This document shows, in pieces, positions 50,684 to 59,504 of a DNA stretch of 64,000 nucleotides. How positions within the stretch are numbered: position 1 is the first letter of the stretch; every line of letters starts with the position of its first letter. The notes beneath the pieces were generated by a model, which did no database searches, was not told the origin of the DNA, and saw only the letters and a list, made by a program, of their open reading frames with translations. This DNA comes from Sediminicoccus sp. KRV36 (GTDB taxonomy: Bacteria; Pseudomonadota; Alphaproteobacteria; Acetobacterales; Acetobacteraceae): contig NZ_CP085081.1 in NCBI RefSeq assembly GCF_023243115.1, positions 248,001 to 312,000 of the forward strand, written 5' to 3'. A program made the position numbers and the translations under genes.

Positions 50684-51820
50684 ATGTCCACACCCAAAGA
50701 CGGGCCGAAGCCTTACGAGGGGATCTTCGTGCTGGATGCCGCGCAGGGCATCGCCGGCCCTTACTGCGGCATGCTGCTGGCGCAATCCGGTGCCACCGTC
50801 ATCAAGCTGGAGCCGCCCAAGGGCGATTGGTCGCGCGGGCTGACCACGCGGGCCGGCAGCCACAGCGTGATGCACACGGCCTTCAACCGTGGCAAGCGTG
50901 GCGTGGTGCTGGACCTGGCCACCGATGAGGGCCGCGCGCGGGCGGCGAAACTGGCCGCCAAGGCGGATGTGCTGATCGAGGCGTTCCGCCCCGGTGTCGC
51001 GGCACGGATCGGCCTGGGGCCGGAGGCCGCCAAGCCGGATGCGGTCTGCGTCTCGGTCTCGGGCTTCGGCCAATCCGGCCCCTATCGCGAGCGTCCCTGC
51101 ACGGATGGCATCGCCCAGGCGTTTTCCGGCCTCGTTTCGGTGAATGCGGGGGCGGATGGCGTGCCGCACAAGACGGGCACGCTGGTGGTGGATATCGTCA
51201 CCGGCATTTCCGCCTTCGCCGCCTGCCAGGCCGCCCTGGCCGAGCGCGCGCAGGATGCGGCGGCGGGGCGCCCGGGGCGGCGGCGGCACCTCGATGTCTC
51301 GCTGATGCAGACCGCCGCCTCCCTGCTCGTGCTGCCGATCGCCGAGGCGGGATTGCTGGGGCGCATGCCGGGCGAGCTCAATGTCCCGGCCGGCAGCTAC
51401 CCGACGAAGGACGGCGCCTGGGTGATGTTCGCCCTGGTCCGCGAGGAGGAATGGGTGACGCTGTGCAAGCAGCTCGGCCGCGAGGATCTGCTGAGTGACC
51501 CCCGCTTCACCGATTTCAAGGCGCGCTTCGCCAACAAGCCCGCGCTGGTGGCCATCCTGCGGGAATTGTTCCTGACGCGGGATGCGGCGCATTGGGTGGA
51601 ATTGCTCCAGGCCGCGCGGTTGCTGTGTGACCGGGTGAACACGCCGCTGGAATTCCTGGAGGATCCGCATGTGAAGGCGGTGCGCGCCGCCCCGCTCCTG
51701 CACCAGCCGGAACTGGGCGCATTGCCCTTTCCGGCCATCCCGGGCCTGGGCGCCTGGGAGGAACCCGCCCCCGCCCTGGGGGCCGAAACCGAGGCGCTCT
51801 TTGCCGAATGGGGAATTTGA
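50684..51820 (+). CDS. CaiB/BaiF family CoA-transferase (class III)
   Basis: The 378-residue protein has the class III CoA-transferase pattern: VLDAAQGIAGPYCGMLLAQ, VIKLEPPKGD, NRGKRGVVLDLA, and PCTDGIAQAFSG, whose aspartate matches the CoA-ester-forming residue. It moves CoA between carboxylic acids. The ATG at 50684 follows CCGGAGG. With the divergent Bug receptor and reductase it may form a small carboxylate uptake and activation unit, an inference from position. Confidence 0.92.
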   Translation: MSTPKDGPKPYEGIFVLDAAQGIAGPYCGMLLAQSGATVIKLEPPKGDWSRGLTTRAGSHSVMHTAFNRGKRGVVLDLATDEGRARAAKLAAKADVLIEAFRPGVAARIGLGPEAAKPDAVCVSVSGFGQSGPYRERPCTDGIAQAFSGLVSVNAGADGVPHKTGTLVVDIVTGISAFAACQAALAERAQDAAAGRPGRRRHLDVSLMQTAASLLVLPIAEAGLLGRMPGELNVPAGSYPTKDGAWVMFALVREEEWVTLCKQLGREDLLSDPRFTDFKARFANKPALVAILRELFLTRDAAHWVELLQAARLLCDRVNTPLEFLEDPHVKAVRAAPLLHQPELGALPFPAIPGLGAWEEPAPALGAETEALFAEWGI

Positions 51821-51822
51821 GC

Positions 51823-53175
51823 ATGGCACATGACGCGCAAGGCAACCGCGCCACTTTCGCTTCGGATGCCGCGGCCCATGCCTTTGATCACATGGTCGAA
51901 GGCTTCCTGAAATACCGGCTGGACACGCCACTGCGCCTGAAAGCCACCTTGCAGCTGGACCCTGAGGCACCGCTGCCACATCTGATGAAGGCCGGCTTCG
52001 CCATGCTGGCCTACAAGGCGGCCCATGTGCCGGCCGCGAAGGCAGCGCTCGACCATGCCCGCGGCCTGGGCGGCAATGGGCGTGAGCAGATGCACCTCGC
52101 TGCCCTGGACGCCTGGGCGGAGGGCGGGCAGGACCGCGCCATCAGCATCTGGGAACGCATCATCGCCGAGCACCCGCGCGATATCCTCGCCTTCCGCTTC
52201 CACCATTTCGCCGCCTTCTGGATGGGCAAGGCGCCCGCCATGCTCAGCGCTGTGGAGGGCATCATGCCGCATTGGGAGGGCGACATCCCCGGCTATGGCT
52301 CCGTGCTCGCCTGCCGTGCCTTCGCCAATGAGGAGGCGGGCAACCTGATCATCGCCGAACATGCGGGGCGTGAGGCGATCCGCCGCGACCCGGCCGATCT
52401 CTGGGCGGCGCATGCGGTGGCGCATGTGCTGGAAATGCAGGGCCGCCGGGCCGAGGGGATCGCTTGGATCACCGGCCTCTCGCCGCATTTCGAGGGCGGC
52501 AACAACCTGATGCACCATATCTTCTGGCATCAGGCGATGTTCCATATCGAGCGCGGCGAGCATGCCGAGGTTCTGCGCCTCTACGACACGGGCTTTCGCA
52601 ACCTGGAAAGCCCGGTGACGCAGATGCAGCCTGACCTCTACATTGACTGCCAGAACGCGGCATCGATGCTGTTCCGGCTGGAGCGCCAGGGCGTGGATGT
52701 CGGCACCCGCTGGGAAGAACTGGCCGAGAAGGCCGAGGCGCGGATCGGCGATTGCCTCTCGGCCTTCACCCTGCCGCACTGGATGATGGCGCTCTGCGCC
52801 ACGGGGCGCTTCGCGGCGGCGGAGCGCATGCTGCAGAGCATGCGAGATGACGCAGCGGCCAATTCAGGGGAGAACCCAAGCATCCTGCGTGACGCGGCGC
52901 TGCCATGCTGCGAGGCGCTGCTGCTCCGCGCCCGGGGCGAGCCCGCGGCGGCGGTGGCCAGGATGCGGCCGGCCATCGGGGAAATGCATCGGCTGGGCGG
53001 CAGCCATGCCCAGCAGGATGTGCTGGAGCAGCTGTTTCTCGACTGCGCGATGGCGGCTGGCCTCACCAGTGACGCGGAAATGCTGCTGGAGCGCGTGACC
53101 GGCCGCTGGCCCACGCCGCCGGAGCGGCGCATCGGCTACGCGGCGGCCGCTTCGGCGCTGCGGCGCGCTGGCTGA
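51823..53175 (+). CDS. TTC38-like tetratricopeptide repeat protein
   Basis: The 450-residue protein matches TPR protein 38 relatives, with helical repeats throughout and motifs such as AFRFHHFAAFWMG, GYGSVLACRAFANEEAG, WAAHAVAHVLEMQGR and NLMHHIFWHQAMFHIE. Such proteins are soluble and of unknown function; in bacteria they often accompany carboxylate or CoA metabolism genes. It begins two bases after the CoA-transferase stop, so the two are one transcript. Confidence 0.85.
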   Translation: MAHDAQGNRATFASDAAAHAFDHMVEGFLKYRLDTPLRLKATLQLDPEAPLPHLMKAGFAMLAYKAAHVPAAKAALDHARGLGGNGREQMHLAALDAWAEGGQDRAISIWERIIAEHPRDILAFRFHHFAAFWMGKAPAMLSAVEGIMPHWEGDIPGYGSVLACRAFANEEAGNLIIAEHAGREAIRRDPADLWAAHAVAHVLEMQGRRAEGIAWITGLSPHFEGGNNLMHHIFWHQAMFHIERGEHAEVLRLYDTGFRNLESPVTQMQPDLYIDCQNAASMLFRLERQGVDVGTRWEELAEKAEARIGDCLSAFTLPHWMMALCATGRFAAAERMLQSMRDDAAANSGENPSILRDAALPCCEALLLRARGEPAAAVARMRPAIGEMHRLGGSHAQQDVLEQLFLDCAMAAGLTSDAEMLLERVTGRWPTPPERRIGYAAAASALRRAG

Positions 53176-53345
53176 CGACGCAGGCGGCAAAGCCAGGAGC
53201 GTGCTGTCGGTTCGCGGCGCGTGGCGCGCCCCGAGGGCTCCCAGGGCTGGAAGCCCGATAACGATTTGTTGAAGGGCTCGGCTCCATGTAGAAAGGATAG
53301 GCCGGATCGTCGGCCCAATTGAATTCCAGGAGAGGGTTTTCCCCT

Positions 53346-53723
53346 TTGCGACGCAAGACTTGGTTCATCGCCGCGGCGCTTCTGGCCCTTCTTCCAGGTT
53401 GCGGCCTCAACATGCCGGATGTCGGGTCCATGCTGCCGAACCTGACGCCAGCCACGCTATCCACACCGACAGACCCCGTGCCTGGCGTTCCGCGTGCCCC
53501 GGACGCCATCGCAGCGTTTGCCGCATCGGCTGAACCTGGGGCCGTGGGCACTGTCGGCGGAGAGAGAGCACGCCTGGTTCGGGCTTATAATGCGGCCAGT
53601 GGGCGAGAGTGCCGCGAAGTGTTGCTGGGCTTCGGCGGTGCCGAGCGGTCAGCGGTGGCCTGTCGTGAGGCGGATGGCACCTTCGTCTCCTCTCGCCCCC
53701 TGCTGCGCGGCAGCCTCAGGTAG
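53346..53723 (+). CDS. Lipoprotein at head of the capsule-export cassette
   Basis: The 125-residue protein is best started at the TTG at 53346, nine bases behind AGGAGAGGG, giving LRRKTWFIAAALLALLPGCG with a lipobox LPGC. A TTG at 53319 would lie upstream of that site. The carboxy-terminal part (RLVRAYNAASGRECREVLLG, SAVACREADGTFVSSRPLL) is not a family I recognise. The next gene begins 12 bases later, so it probably serves the polysaccharide export machine. Confidence 0.65.
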   Translation: MRRKTWFIAAALLALLPGCGLNMPDVGSMLPNLTPATLSTPTDPVPGVPRAPDAIAAFAASAEPGAVGTVGGERARLVRAYNAASGRECREVLLGFGGAERSAVACREADGTFVSSRPLLRGSLR

Positions 53724-53734
53724 CGGGGCGCGCG

Positions 53735-54538
53735 ATGCGGGCCGCACCGGAGGAAATCGGCTTTTTTCAGGCGCTGCGGGCCCGGCAGCGGGTGATCATA
53801 GCCCTGATGATGCGCGAGCTTCACACCCGCTTCGGGCGAGAGAATCTTGGCTATGTATGGCTGTTCGTGGAGCCGGCCTTGCTCGGCGTCGGTGTCAGTA
53901 TCTGGCAATACATGGTGGGTGGCAGTGCTTCGATGCCGGGTGGGTTGAACAAGTTCGCCTTCTTCCTGATTGGGTACATTCTCTTTTATCTGTTCCGGAC
54001 CCTGGTCGGCCGCTCGCCGCGAGGTATCTCCTCCAATTTCCAACTGCTCTATCATTCCCGGGTGACGATCGAGGCCGTGATGTGGGCGCGCACTCTGTTG
54101 GATGGTGCGGCCGTGATGGTTTGCATTTGCGTATTTTTGTTGGCCATCGGCATGTTCTATGGAGATTGGCCGGATAACCCGCTGCAAATGGCGGTTGGGG
54201 TGGCCTTCATGGCCCTTCTGGCCCACGGCACGGGGTTGATCTTCCTCTCCGCTACCGCGGTCGGCTCCGAGCTGGTCGATCGGCTTGTGCATCCGTTTAC
54301 CTATCTCAGCATTCCATTTTCTGGCATGTTCTATATGGTGTGGTGGCTGCCGGGTTCCTTCCAGGAGGTGCTGCTCTGGTCTCCCTTGATCCATATCATG
54401 GAGTTCACCCGTGAGGGGCAGTTCGGCAACAGGGTGCCTGCCGTCTATGACCTCAATTTCTTGATCACCTGGATTGTCATGGTCAATTTCCTCGGCCTCT
54501 GCGCATTGAAGGCGGCCAAGCCGCATCTGGAGAGTTGA
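53735..54538 (+). CDS. ABC-2 type polysaccharide export permease (KpsM-like)
   Basis: The 267-residue protein has six hydrophobic segments and the KpsM pattern: MRELHTRFGRENLGYVWLFVEP near residue 31 and ending SPLIHIMEFTREGQFG. It forms the inner-membrane channel for a lipid-linked capsular polysaccharide with the ATPase encoded next. It is slightly richer in A and T than its neighbours. The stop overlaps the frame of the ATPase gene. Confidence 0.9.
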   Translation: MRAAPEEIGFFQALRARQRVIIALMMRELHTRFGRENLGYVWLFVEPALLGVGVSIWQYMVGGSASMPGGLNKFAFFLIGYILFYLFRTLVGRSPRGISSNFQLLYHSRVTIEAVMWARTLLDGAAVMVCICVFLLAIGMFYGDWPDNPLQMAVGVAFMALLAHGTGLIFLSATAVGSELVDRLVHPFTYLSIPFSGMFYMVWWLPGSFQEVLLWSPLIHIMEFTREGQFGNRVPAVYDLNFLITWIVMVNFLGLCALKAAKPHLES

Positions 54539-54546
54539 GGCCAGCC

Positions 54547-55194
54547 ATGCTGCAACTGGAGGGCGTTTCCAAGAGCTTCACCAAAAACGGGATTACGCGT
54601 GAGGTCCTGCGCCAGGTGGATGCGACGTTCCTGCCTGGCGATGCGGTCGGCATTCTTGGCCGGAATGGTGCAGGAAAGAGCACCCTGATGCGCATCCTGG
54701 CTGGCGTGGAGCATCCGACCTCCGGCCGGGTCCACCGCCGCATGAGTATCTCCTGGCCGATGGGTTACGATGCCGCCGTCCATAATTCATTGACTGGGGC
54801 GGATAACGCGCGCTTCATCGCAAGGCTGTATGATCGCCCTCTGGATTGGGTCGAGGGCTTCGTGCAGGACTTCTCGGAAATCGGCGAGGAGTTTCGCGAA
54901 CCAGTCAAAACCTATTCAGCTGGCATGCGGGCGCGATTGGTATTCGCCCTCTCGCTGGCCGTGGATTTCGACTGCTACCTGATTGATGAGGTGATCGCGG
55001 CTGGGGACGCACGCTTCGCAGAACGCTGCCGCCAGGCTCTTTTGGCCCGGCGGGGCCGAAGTGCCCTGGTTCTGGTATCGCACCAGATCAATACGGTCCG
55101 TTCCCTGTGTTCCCACGCCGCGATCCTCCACGAAGGGAGGCTGACATTCCATGAAGATCTGGACCAAGCTTTCGCCGAATACGAGCAGCTTTAG
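54547..55194 (+). CDS. Polysaccharide export ABC ATPase (KpsT-like)
   Basis: The 215-residue protein has Walker A GRNGAGKST, a KpsT-type signature YSAGMRARLVF, Walker B YLIDEVIAAGD and switch VLVSHQI. It powers the KpsM-like permease. The ATG at 54547 follows GAGG with six bases spacing and is preferred over the TTG at 54535. The final 44 bases overlap the next gene. Confidence 0.92.
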   Translation: MLQLEGVSKSFTKNGITREVLRQVDATFLPGDAVGILGRNGAGKSTLMRILAGVEHPTSGRVHRRMSISWPMGYDAAVHNSLTGADNARFIARLYDRPLDWVEGFVQDFSEIGEEFREPVKTYSAGMRARLVFALSLAVDFDCYLIDEVIAAGDARFAERCRQALLARRGRSALVLVSHQINTVRSLCSHAAILHEGRLTFHEDLDQAFAEYEQL

Positions 55195-56455
55195 CGCGGC
55201 CGCCCCGAACGCCCGGCCGGCGGTGGCAGGACCGCGCGGCGGCCTCAGCACGCCACCATTGGGCCGCACGTCGCCACAGCGCGCGGCCGCAGCGCTGCCC
55301 GATCGCCTTTCCGGTCGTCCGCTGGGGCCGGTTGGTCGCCGGCCTTCGCTACGCACCTCGCCTGGTGAGTGGATGCGGGCCCATCCCTTCGCCATGTGGG
55401 TCATCCTGCCCAGCCTGCTGGTGTCGATTTACTTCTTCTTCATCGCGGCGCCCCAATATCTGAGCGAGGCGCGCTTTACGGTCCGGTCACAGATCCCGCG
55501 TGTCGCGACGAATTCCGTTGGCGGCGAAATCATCGGCTCGGCGGGCTTCATCCCCTCGCCCGAGAATATCGCGAGCGTTCGCGATTTCCTGCTCTCACAT
55601 GACGCCGTGCGTCGCGTGCGGGCATCCATGGATCTGGTCGAAATCTTCCGCCGTCCCGAGGCGGATGTGGTGTCCCGCCTGTGGTGGGCCAACCCGACCG
55701 CGGAACGCCTGCGCTGGTTCTATCGCTGGCAGGTTTCGGTTACGGTGGATCCCACCACCGGCATCTCGGATTTGCGGGTCTGGAGCTTCCGCCCGCTGGA
55801 CAGCCAGCAACTCTCCCTGAAGCTGATGCAGCTCAGCGAAGAGCTGGTGAACGAGATGAACACGAATATTCGCGAAGAGGCGCTTCGCGTCGCTCGAACC
55901 GAGCTGCGGCGCGCCGAAACGCGCGTCACCGACGCACGGGTGGCGCTGACCATGTTCCGGCAGCAGGAACGCACCGTGGATCCCGCCGCCTCCGCCTCGG
56001 CCGCGGTGAATACCATCAGCGGCATCGAGAGCGACATCGCCCGTGCCCGGAGCGAATTGCAGACCCTTCAGGGCTTTGCGCGGCCCAACAGCCCGCAGAT
56101 CATCAACCTGCAGAACCGGATACGCGGGCTGGAGGCGCAGGCCATCGAGGAACGCTCCCGGATCGCGGCCTCCGGCACCGGCGTGACGGAGCTGATCGAG
56201 ACCTTCGCCCGCCTCAATGCGGAAGTCTCCCTGGCCCAGGCCCAGTTGGAGGCCACCATCGTCGTGCTTGACCGCGCGAATGCCGATGCGGCGCGCCAGT
56301 CCATCTTCCTGTTGCGCGTCGTGGAGCCGAACCTGGCCGAGCGCTCCCTGTTTCCCCTGCCCTACTGGGCGAGCCTCTATTGCTTCATCAGCCTGTCCAT
56401 CCTCTACGGTCTGGCGTGGCTGATCCTTTCCGGAATGAGAGAACATGCGCGCTAA
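55151..56455 (+). CDS. Capsule export inner-membrane protein (KpsE/CtrB-like)
   Basis: The 434-residue protein is a polysaccharide co-polymerase/export protein of the KpsE type: a Pro/Arg-rich cytosolic extension (1-74), a membrane segment at about 78-100, PQYLSEARFTVRSQ, long coiled coils (LRVARTELRRAETRVTDARV and beyond) and a second membrane segment near 405-428. The start at 55151 follows GGGAGG and overlaps kpsT by 44 bases; an internal ATG at 55373 would remove the extension. It links the ABC transporter to the outer-membrane KpsD-like protein. Confidence 0.88.
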   Translation: MKIWTKLSPNTSSFSAAAPNARPAVAGPRGGLSTPPLGRTSPQRAAAALPDRLSGRPLGPVGRRPSLRTSPGEWMRAHPFAMWVILPSLLVSIYFFFIAAPQYLSEARFTVRSQIPRVATNSVGGEIIGSAGFIPSPENIASVRDFLLSHDAVRRVRASMDLVEIFRRPEADVVSRLWWANPTAERLRWFYRWQVSVTVDPTTGISDLRVWSFRPLDSQQLSLKLMQLSEELVNEMNTNIREEALRVARTELRRAETRVTDARVALTMFRQQERTVDPAASASAAVNTISGIESDIARARSELQTLQGFARPNSPQIINLQNRIRGLEAQAIEERSRIAASGTGVTELIETFARLNAEVSLAQAQLEATIVVLDRANADAARQSIFLLRVVEPNLAERSLFPLPYWASLYCFISLSILYGLAWLILSGMREHAR

Positions 56456-58202
56456 CTCCCTCACCCGCCTGATGATCCTCGCCGCGCTGCTCCTGGGCAG
56501 CGGGGCGCAGGCGCAGGGACTGTTTGGCAATTCCCGCCCCGCGGGGGCAACGGCGGGCGGCATTGGCCCCATGCAGGGGACGCTCCCCGGTGGGGGCGCG
56601 CCGGTCAGCGGCCTGGGGACCGATCCCGGCAATCCCGGCACAAACCGGCTGGGCAGCACCACCGAGGCTGAGGCCGGGGCGGTGGCCGCCCTTCCGCTGG
56701 GCGAGATGAACCGCGCGCTTGGCCGCCCCAACGCCGTGTTTGGCGCGGGGCTTTTCACGCTGGGTGCTTCCGCCTCCTCCGAGGCGGTGAACCCGAATTA
56801 TATCCTGACGCCAGGCGACCGCGTGACCGTCCGTGTCTGGGGCGCGATCGAGGCGGAACAAAGCGGCGTGATTGACCCCGCGGGCAATTTCTTCCTCCCC
56901 AATATCGGCCCCGTTCCGCTCTCCGGCACTCGCTCGGGCGATATCCAGGCCACGGTGGAGGCCCAGGTCCGCCGGCTCTATACCCAGCAGGTCCAGGTTT
57001 ACGCCACGGTCCTCTCAGCCCAGCGCATCGGCATCTTCGTCACCGGCTTCGTGCGGACACCCGGGCGCTTTGCGGGGACCGCCGCCGATTCGGTGATCGA
57101 CTTCCTGGTCCGAGCCGGCGGAGTGGACGCTTCCCGCGGCAGTTTCCGGGAGATTTCCATCTTGCGCGGCGGTCGGACGGCCGCCGCGGTGGATCTGTAT
57201 CGCTTCCTGCTGGATGGGCGGCTGCCGCCGTTGCGCCTGCAGGAGGGCGACACCATCCTGGTCGGCCGGCAGCGCGCGCTGGTGGGGGCCGATGGCGCCG
57301 TGCGCAACAACTTCCTGTTCGAAGTCCCCGGCCAGATCATGACCGGCCGCGAATTGATCGAATATGCCCGCCCGCTGCCCAGCGCCACCAACGCGATCAT
57401 CCAGGGCAGCCGCGATGGCCGCCCCTTCTCGCGCTATGCCACGCTGAGCGAGATGCAGAATGTGCGCCTGGGTGACCAGGACATCGTCACCTTCATCACC
57501 GACCGACCGGCCCAGACCGTGCGCGTCATGGTCGAGGGCAGCCGGATCGGGCCCTCGGTCCTCGTCATGGATCGCGATGCGCAACTCTGCAACGCGCTCG
57601 ACTATATCGAGGTGGATCCGGTGCTGGCCGATACGCGCAGCGTCTATATCCTGCGCGCCAGCGTGGCCGCCCAGCAGCGCCGCGCCCTGGACGAGGCCTC
57701 GGACCGGCTGGAGCGGGCGCTGTTCCTCGCCGTCTCGCCTACGCAGGGGGTGGCCGCCATCCGCACCGCCGAAGCGCAGCAGATCTCGACCTATCTCCAG
57801 CGTGCCCGGCGTACCGTACCCGAAGGGCGTGTCGTCGTGTTCAACGGGGGCCGCTGCAACAGCATCCGTCTGGAGGATAACGACATCATCGTGATCCCCG
57901 AGCGGCGCGAAACCGTCTTCGTGACGGGTGAGGTCAGCCTGACGCGCGCCGTGCTGTGGCGGCCTGGCATCACCGTCGCCGAGCTGATCCGCGAAGCGGG
58001 CGGCTTCACCGCGCGCGGCGACATGCGCAGCCTGATGATCCGACGCGCCTCCGGCGAGGTGATCCTTGACCCGCGTGAGGCGCCCCGGCCCGGCGATGAG
58101 CTGGTGGCCTTGCCGCGGCTGGATCCGCGCTATCTCCAGATGGCGACGGATATCATGCAGGTGCTGTTCCAGGCGGCGCTGGCCGCCCGGGTCTTCCAAT
58201 AG
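56445..58202 (+). CDS. Outer-membrane polysaccharide export protein (KpsD/Wza family)
   Basis: The 585-residue protein has a signal peptide (SLTRLMILAALLLGSGAQAQ), a Gly-rich segment, a poly-export domain (ILTPGDRVTVRVWGAIEAEQ, FLPNIGPVPLSG) and several SLBB-like repeats (IFVTGFVRTPGRF, DFLVRAGGVDASRGSF, VTGEVSLTRAVLWRPGI). It forms or lines the outer-membrane exit path. It overlaps kpsE by 11 bases. A strong hairpin follows its stop. Confidence 0.9.
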   Translation: MRANSLTRLMILAALLLGSGAQAQGLFGNSRPAGATAGGIGPMQGTLPGGGAPVSGLGTDPGNPGTNRLGSTTEAEAGAVAALPLGEMNRALGRPNAVFGAGLFTLGASASSEAVNPNYILTPGDRVTVRVWGAIEAEQSGVIDPAGNFFLPNIGPVPLSGTRSGDIQATVEAQVRRLYTQQVQVYATVLSAQRIGIFVTGFVRTPGRFAGTAADSVIDFLVRAGGVDASRGSFREISILRGGRTAAAVDLYRFLLDGRLPPLRLQEGDTILVGRQRALVGADGAVRNNFLFEVPGQIMTGRELIEYARPLPSATNAIIQGSRDGRPFSRYATLSEMQNVRLGDQDIVTFITDRPAQTVRVMVEGSRIGPSVLVMDRDAQLCNALDYIEVDPVLADTRSVYILRASVAAQQRRALDEASDRLERALFLAVSPTQGVAAIRTAEAQQISTYLQRARRTVPEGRVVVFNGGRCNSIRLEDNDIIVIPERRETVFVTGEVSLTRAVLWRPGITVAELIREAGGFTARGDMRSLMIRRASGEVILDPREAPRPGDELVALPRLDPRYLQMATDIMQVLFQAALAARVFQ

Positions 58203-58205
58203 GCG

Positions 58206-58250
58206 GGCGCTGCGGTTGCCTGGCGGCGGGCCGCAGCGCCGCGGAATTTT
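58206..58250 (+). terminator. Terminator of the capsule-export cassette
   Basis: GGCGCTGCGG (58206-58215) and CCGCAGCGCC (58231-58240) form a perfect 10-bp GC stem, followed by GCGGAATTTT. The T run is short and set back by six bases, but the stem is very strong. Confidence 0.6.
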
Positions 58251-58253
58251 GGG

Positions 58254-58291
58254 TTGACCTATGTGGCGCCTTCAGGTGCACATAGGGTCAA
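58254..58291. promoter_or_regulatory. Inverted repeat upstream of the RND efflux genes
   Basis: TTGACCTATGTG (58254-58265) and CACATAGGGTCAA (58279-58291) are inverted copies, differing by one extra base in the right arm, with 13 bases between them. It ends 22 bases before the adaptor gene start and does not have terminator features. It looks like an operator for a dimeric regulator; the first arm also offers a TTGACC -35 box. No regulator gene is adjacent. Confidence 0.5.
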
Positions 58292-58313
58292 GGTTGAAGT
58301 GAGGCTCTTTTTC

Positions 58314-59498
58314 ATGCGGTTTTCTCTCGCGGCTGGTTTCCTGGGCGCGGCCCTCCTCGGCGCGCCCGCGCAGGCGCAGATGGGCCCGGGCGGACCACCG
58401 CCGGCCGTCGGGGTGACGGAAGCGCGCCGCCAGCCAGTCACGGAATCCAGCGAGTTCATCGGCCGCGTCGAAGCGATCAACCGCGTTGACCTGCGCGCCC
58501 GCATCACTGGCTTCCTCGAGGAGCGGCTGTTCCAGGAAGGCAGCGAGGTCGAGGAGGGGAAGCTGCTGTTCCGCATGGAGCGCGCGCCGTTTGAAGCGCA
58601 GCTCGACCAGGCGAAAGCGAATGTCGCCTCGGCGGAAGCGCAGCTCACCAACGCGCGCACAGCCCTGGCGCGCGCGCGGGAGTTGCGCACCACGGGCACC
58701 GGCACCCAGGTGGCACTGGACAACGCCCAGGCGCAGGAGCGTACCTCCTCCGCCACGCTGCTGGGCGCGCAGGCCGCCGTGCGCGTGGCGGAGATCAACC
58801 TCGCCTATACCAGCATCTCCGCCCCTTTCGCCGGGGCCATCGGGCGCTCCACCTACACGCCGGGCAATGTCATCACGCCGGCGAGCGAGGCTCTGGCCAC
58901 CATCGTCAGCCAGGATCCGATGCGCGTCGCCTTTACCATCGCGCAGCGCACCTCGCTGGAATTGCGGGCGCGTTATGAGGGGCGCGGCGGGGCTGCGGCC
59001 GTGGTCGTGCGCATCCGGCAGTCGGACGGCACGCTCTATCCGCTGCCGGGCCGCATTGACTTCATTGATACGCAGATCGGCCGCGATACGGACTCCATCC
59101 TGGTGCGGGCCAGCATCGCCAATCCCATCCGTGCCGGCCTGCAGCAGAATGACATCGGCGCCCGGCAACTGGTGGATGGCCAATTCGTGACGGTGCTGCT
59201 GGAGGGGGCGGAACCGGTGCAGGCGATTACCATCCCGCGCTCGGCCGTGGCGCAGGACCAGGGCGGCTTTTTCGTGTTCGTGGTGGATGGCGAAAGCCGC
59301 GCGCAGCGTCGCAACATCACCCTGGGGCGCAGCACGGCCGAGACCGCCGTCATCGAGCGCGGCCTGGAAGCGGGTGAGCGCGTGATCACCGAGGGCATCC
59401 AGCGCGTGCGCCCTGGCCAGCCGGTCAATGCCGCCCCGGCCGGCGCCCCGGCCCGCCCGCCCGGGGCCACGCCCGCCCCCGGCGGCCGGCCGGGCTGA
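58314..59498 (+). CDS. RND efflux periplasmic adaptor (membrane fusion protein)
   Basis: The 394-residue protein has a signal peptide (MRFSLAAGFLGAALLGAPAQAQ), then the adaptor pattern: VDLRARITGFLEERLFQEG, a helical hairpin (about 95-160), INLAYTSISAPFAGAIGRS, and the carboxy-terminal ITIPRSAVAQDQGGFFVFVV. It bridges the RND pump to an outer-membrane channel. The start at 58314 is the signal-peptide methionine; the upstream part of the frame contains the inverted repeat. Confidence 0.92.
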   Translation: MRFSLAAGFLGAALLGAPAQAQMGPGGPPPAVGVTEARRQPVTESSEFIGRVEAINRVDLRARITGFLEERLFQEGSEVEEGKLLFRMERAPFEAQLDQAKANVASAEAQLTNARTALARARELRTTGTGTQVALDNAQAQERTSSATLLGAQAAVRVAEINLAYTSISAPFAGAIGRSTYTPGNVITPASEALATIVSQDPMRVAFTIAQRTSLELRARYEGRGGAAAVVVRIRQSDGTLYPLPGRIDFIDTQIGRDTDSILVRASIANPIRAGLQQNDIGARQLVDGQFVTVLLEGAEPVQAITIPRSAVAQDQGGFFVFVVDGESRAQRRNITLGRSTAETAVIERGLEAGERVITEGIQRVRPGQPVNAAPAGAPARPPGATPAPGGRPG

Positions 59499-59504
59499 CC
59501 GCGC

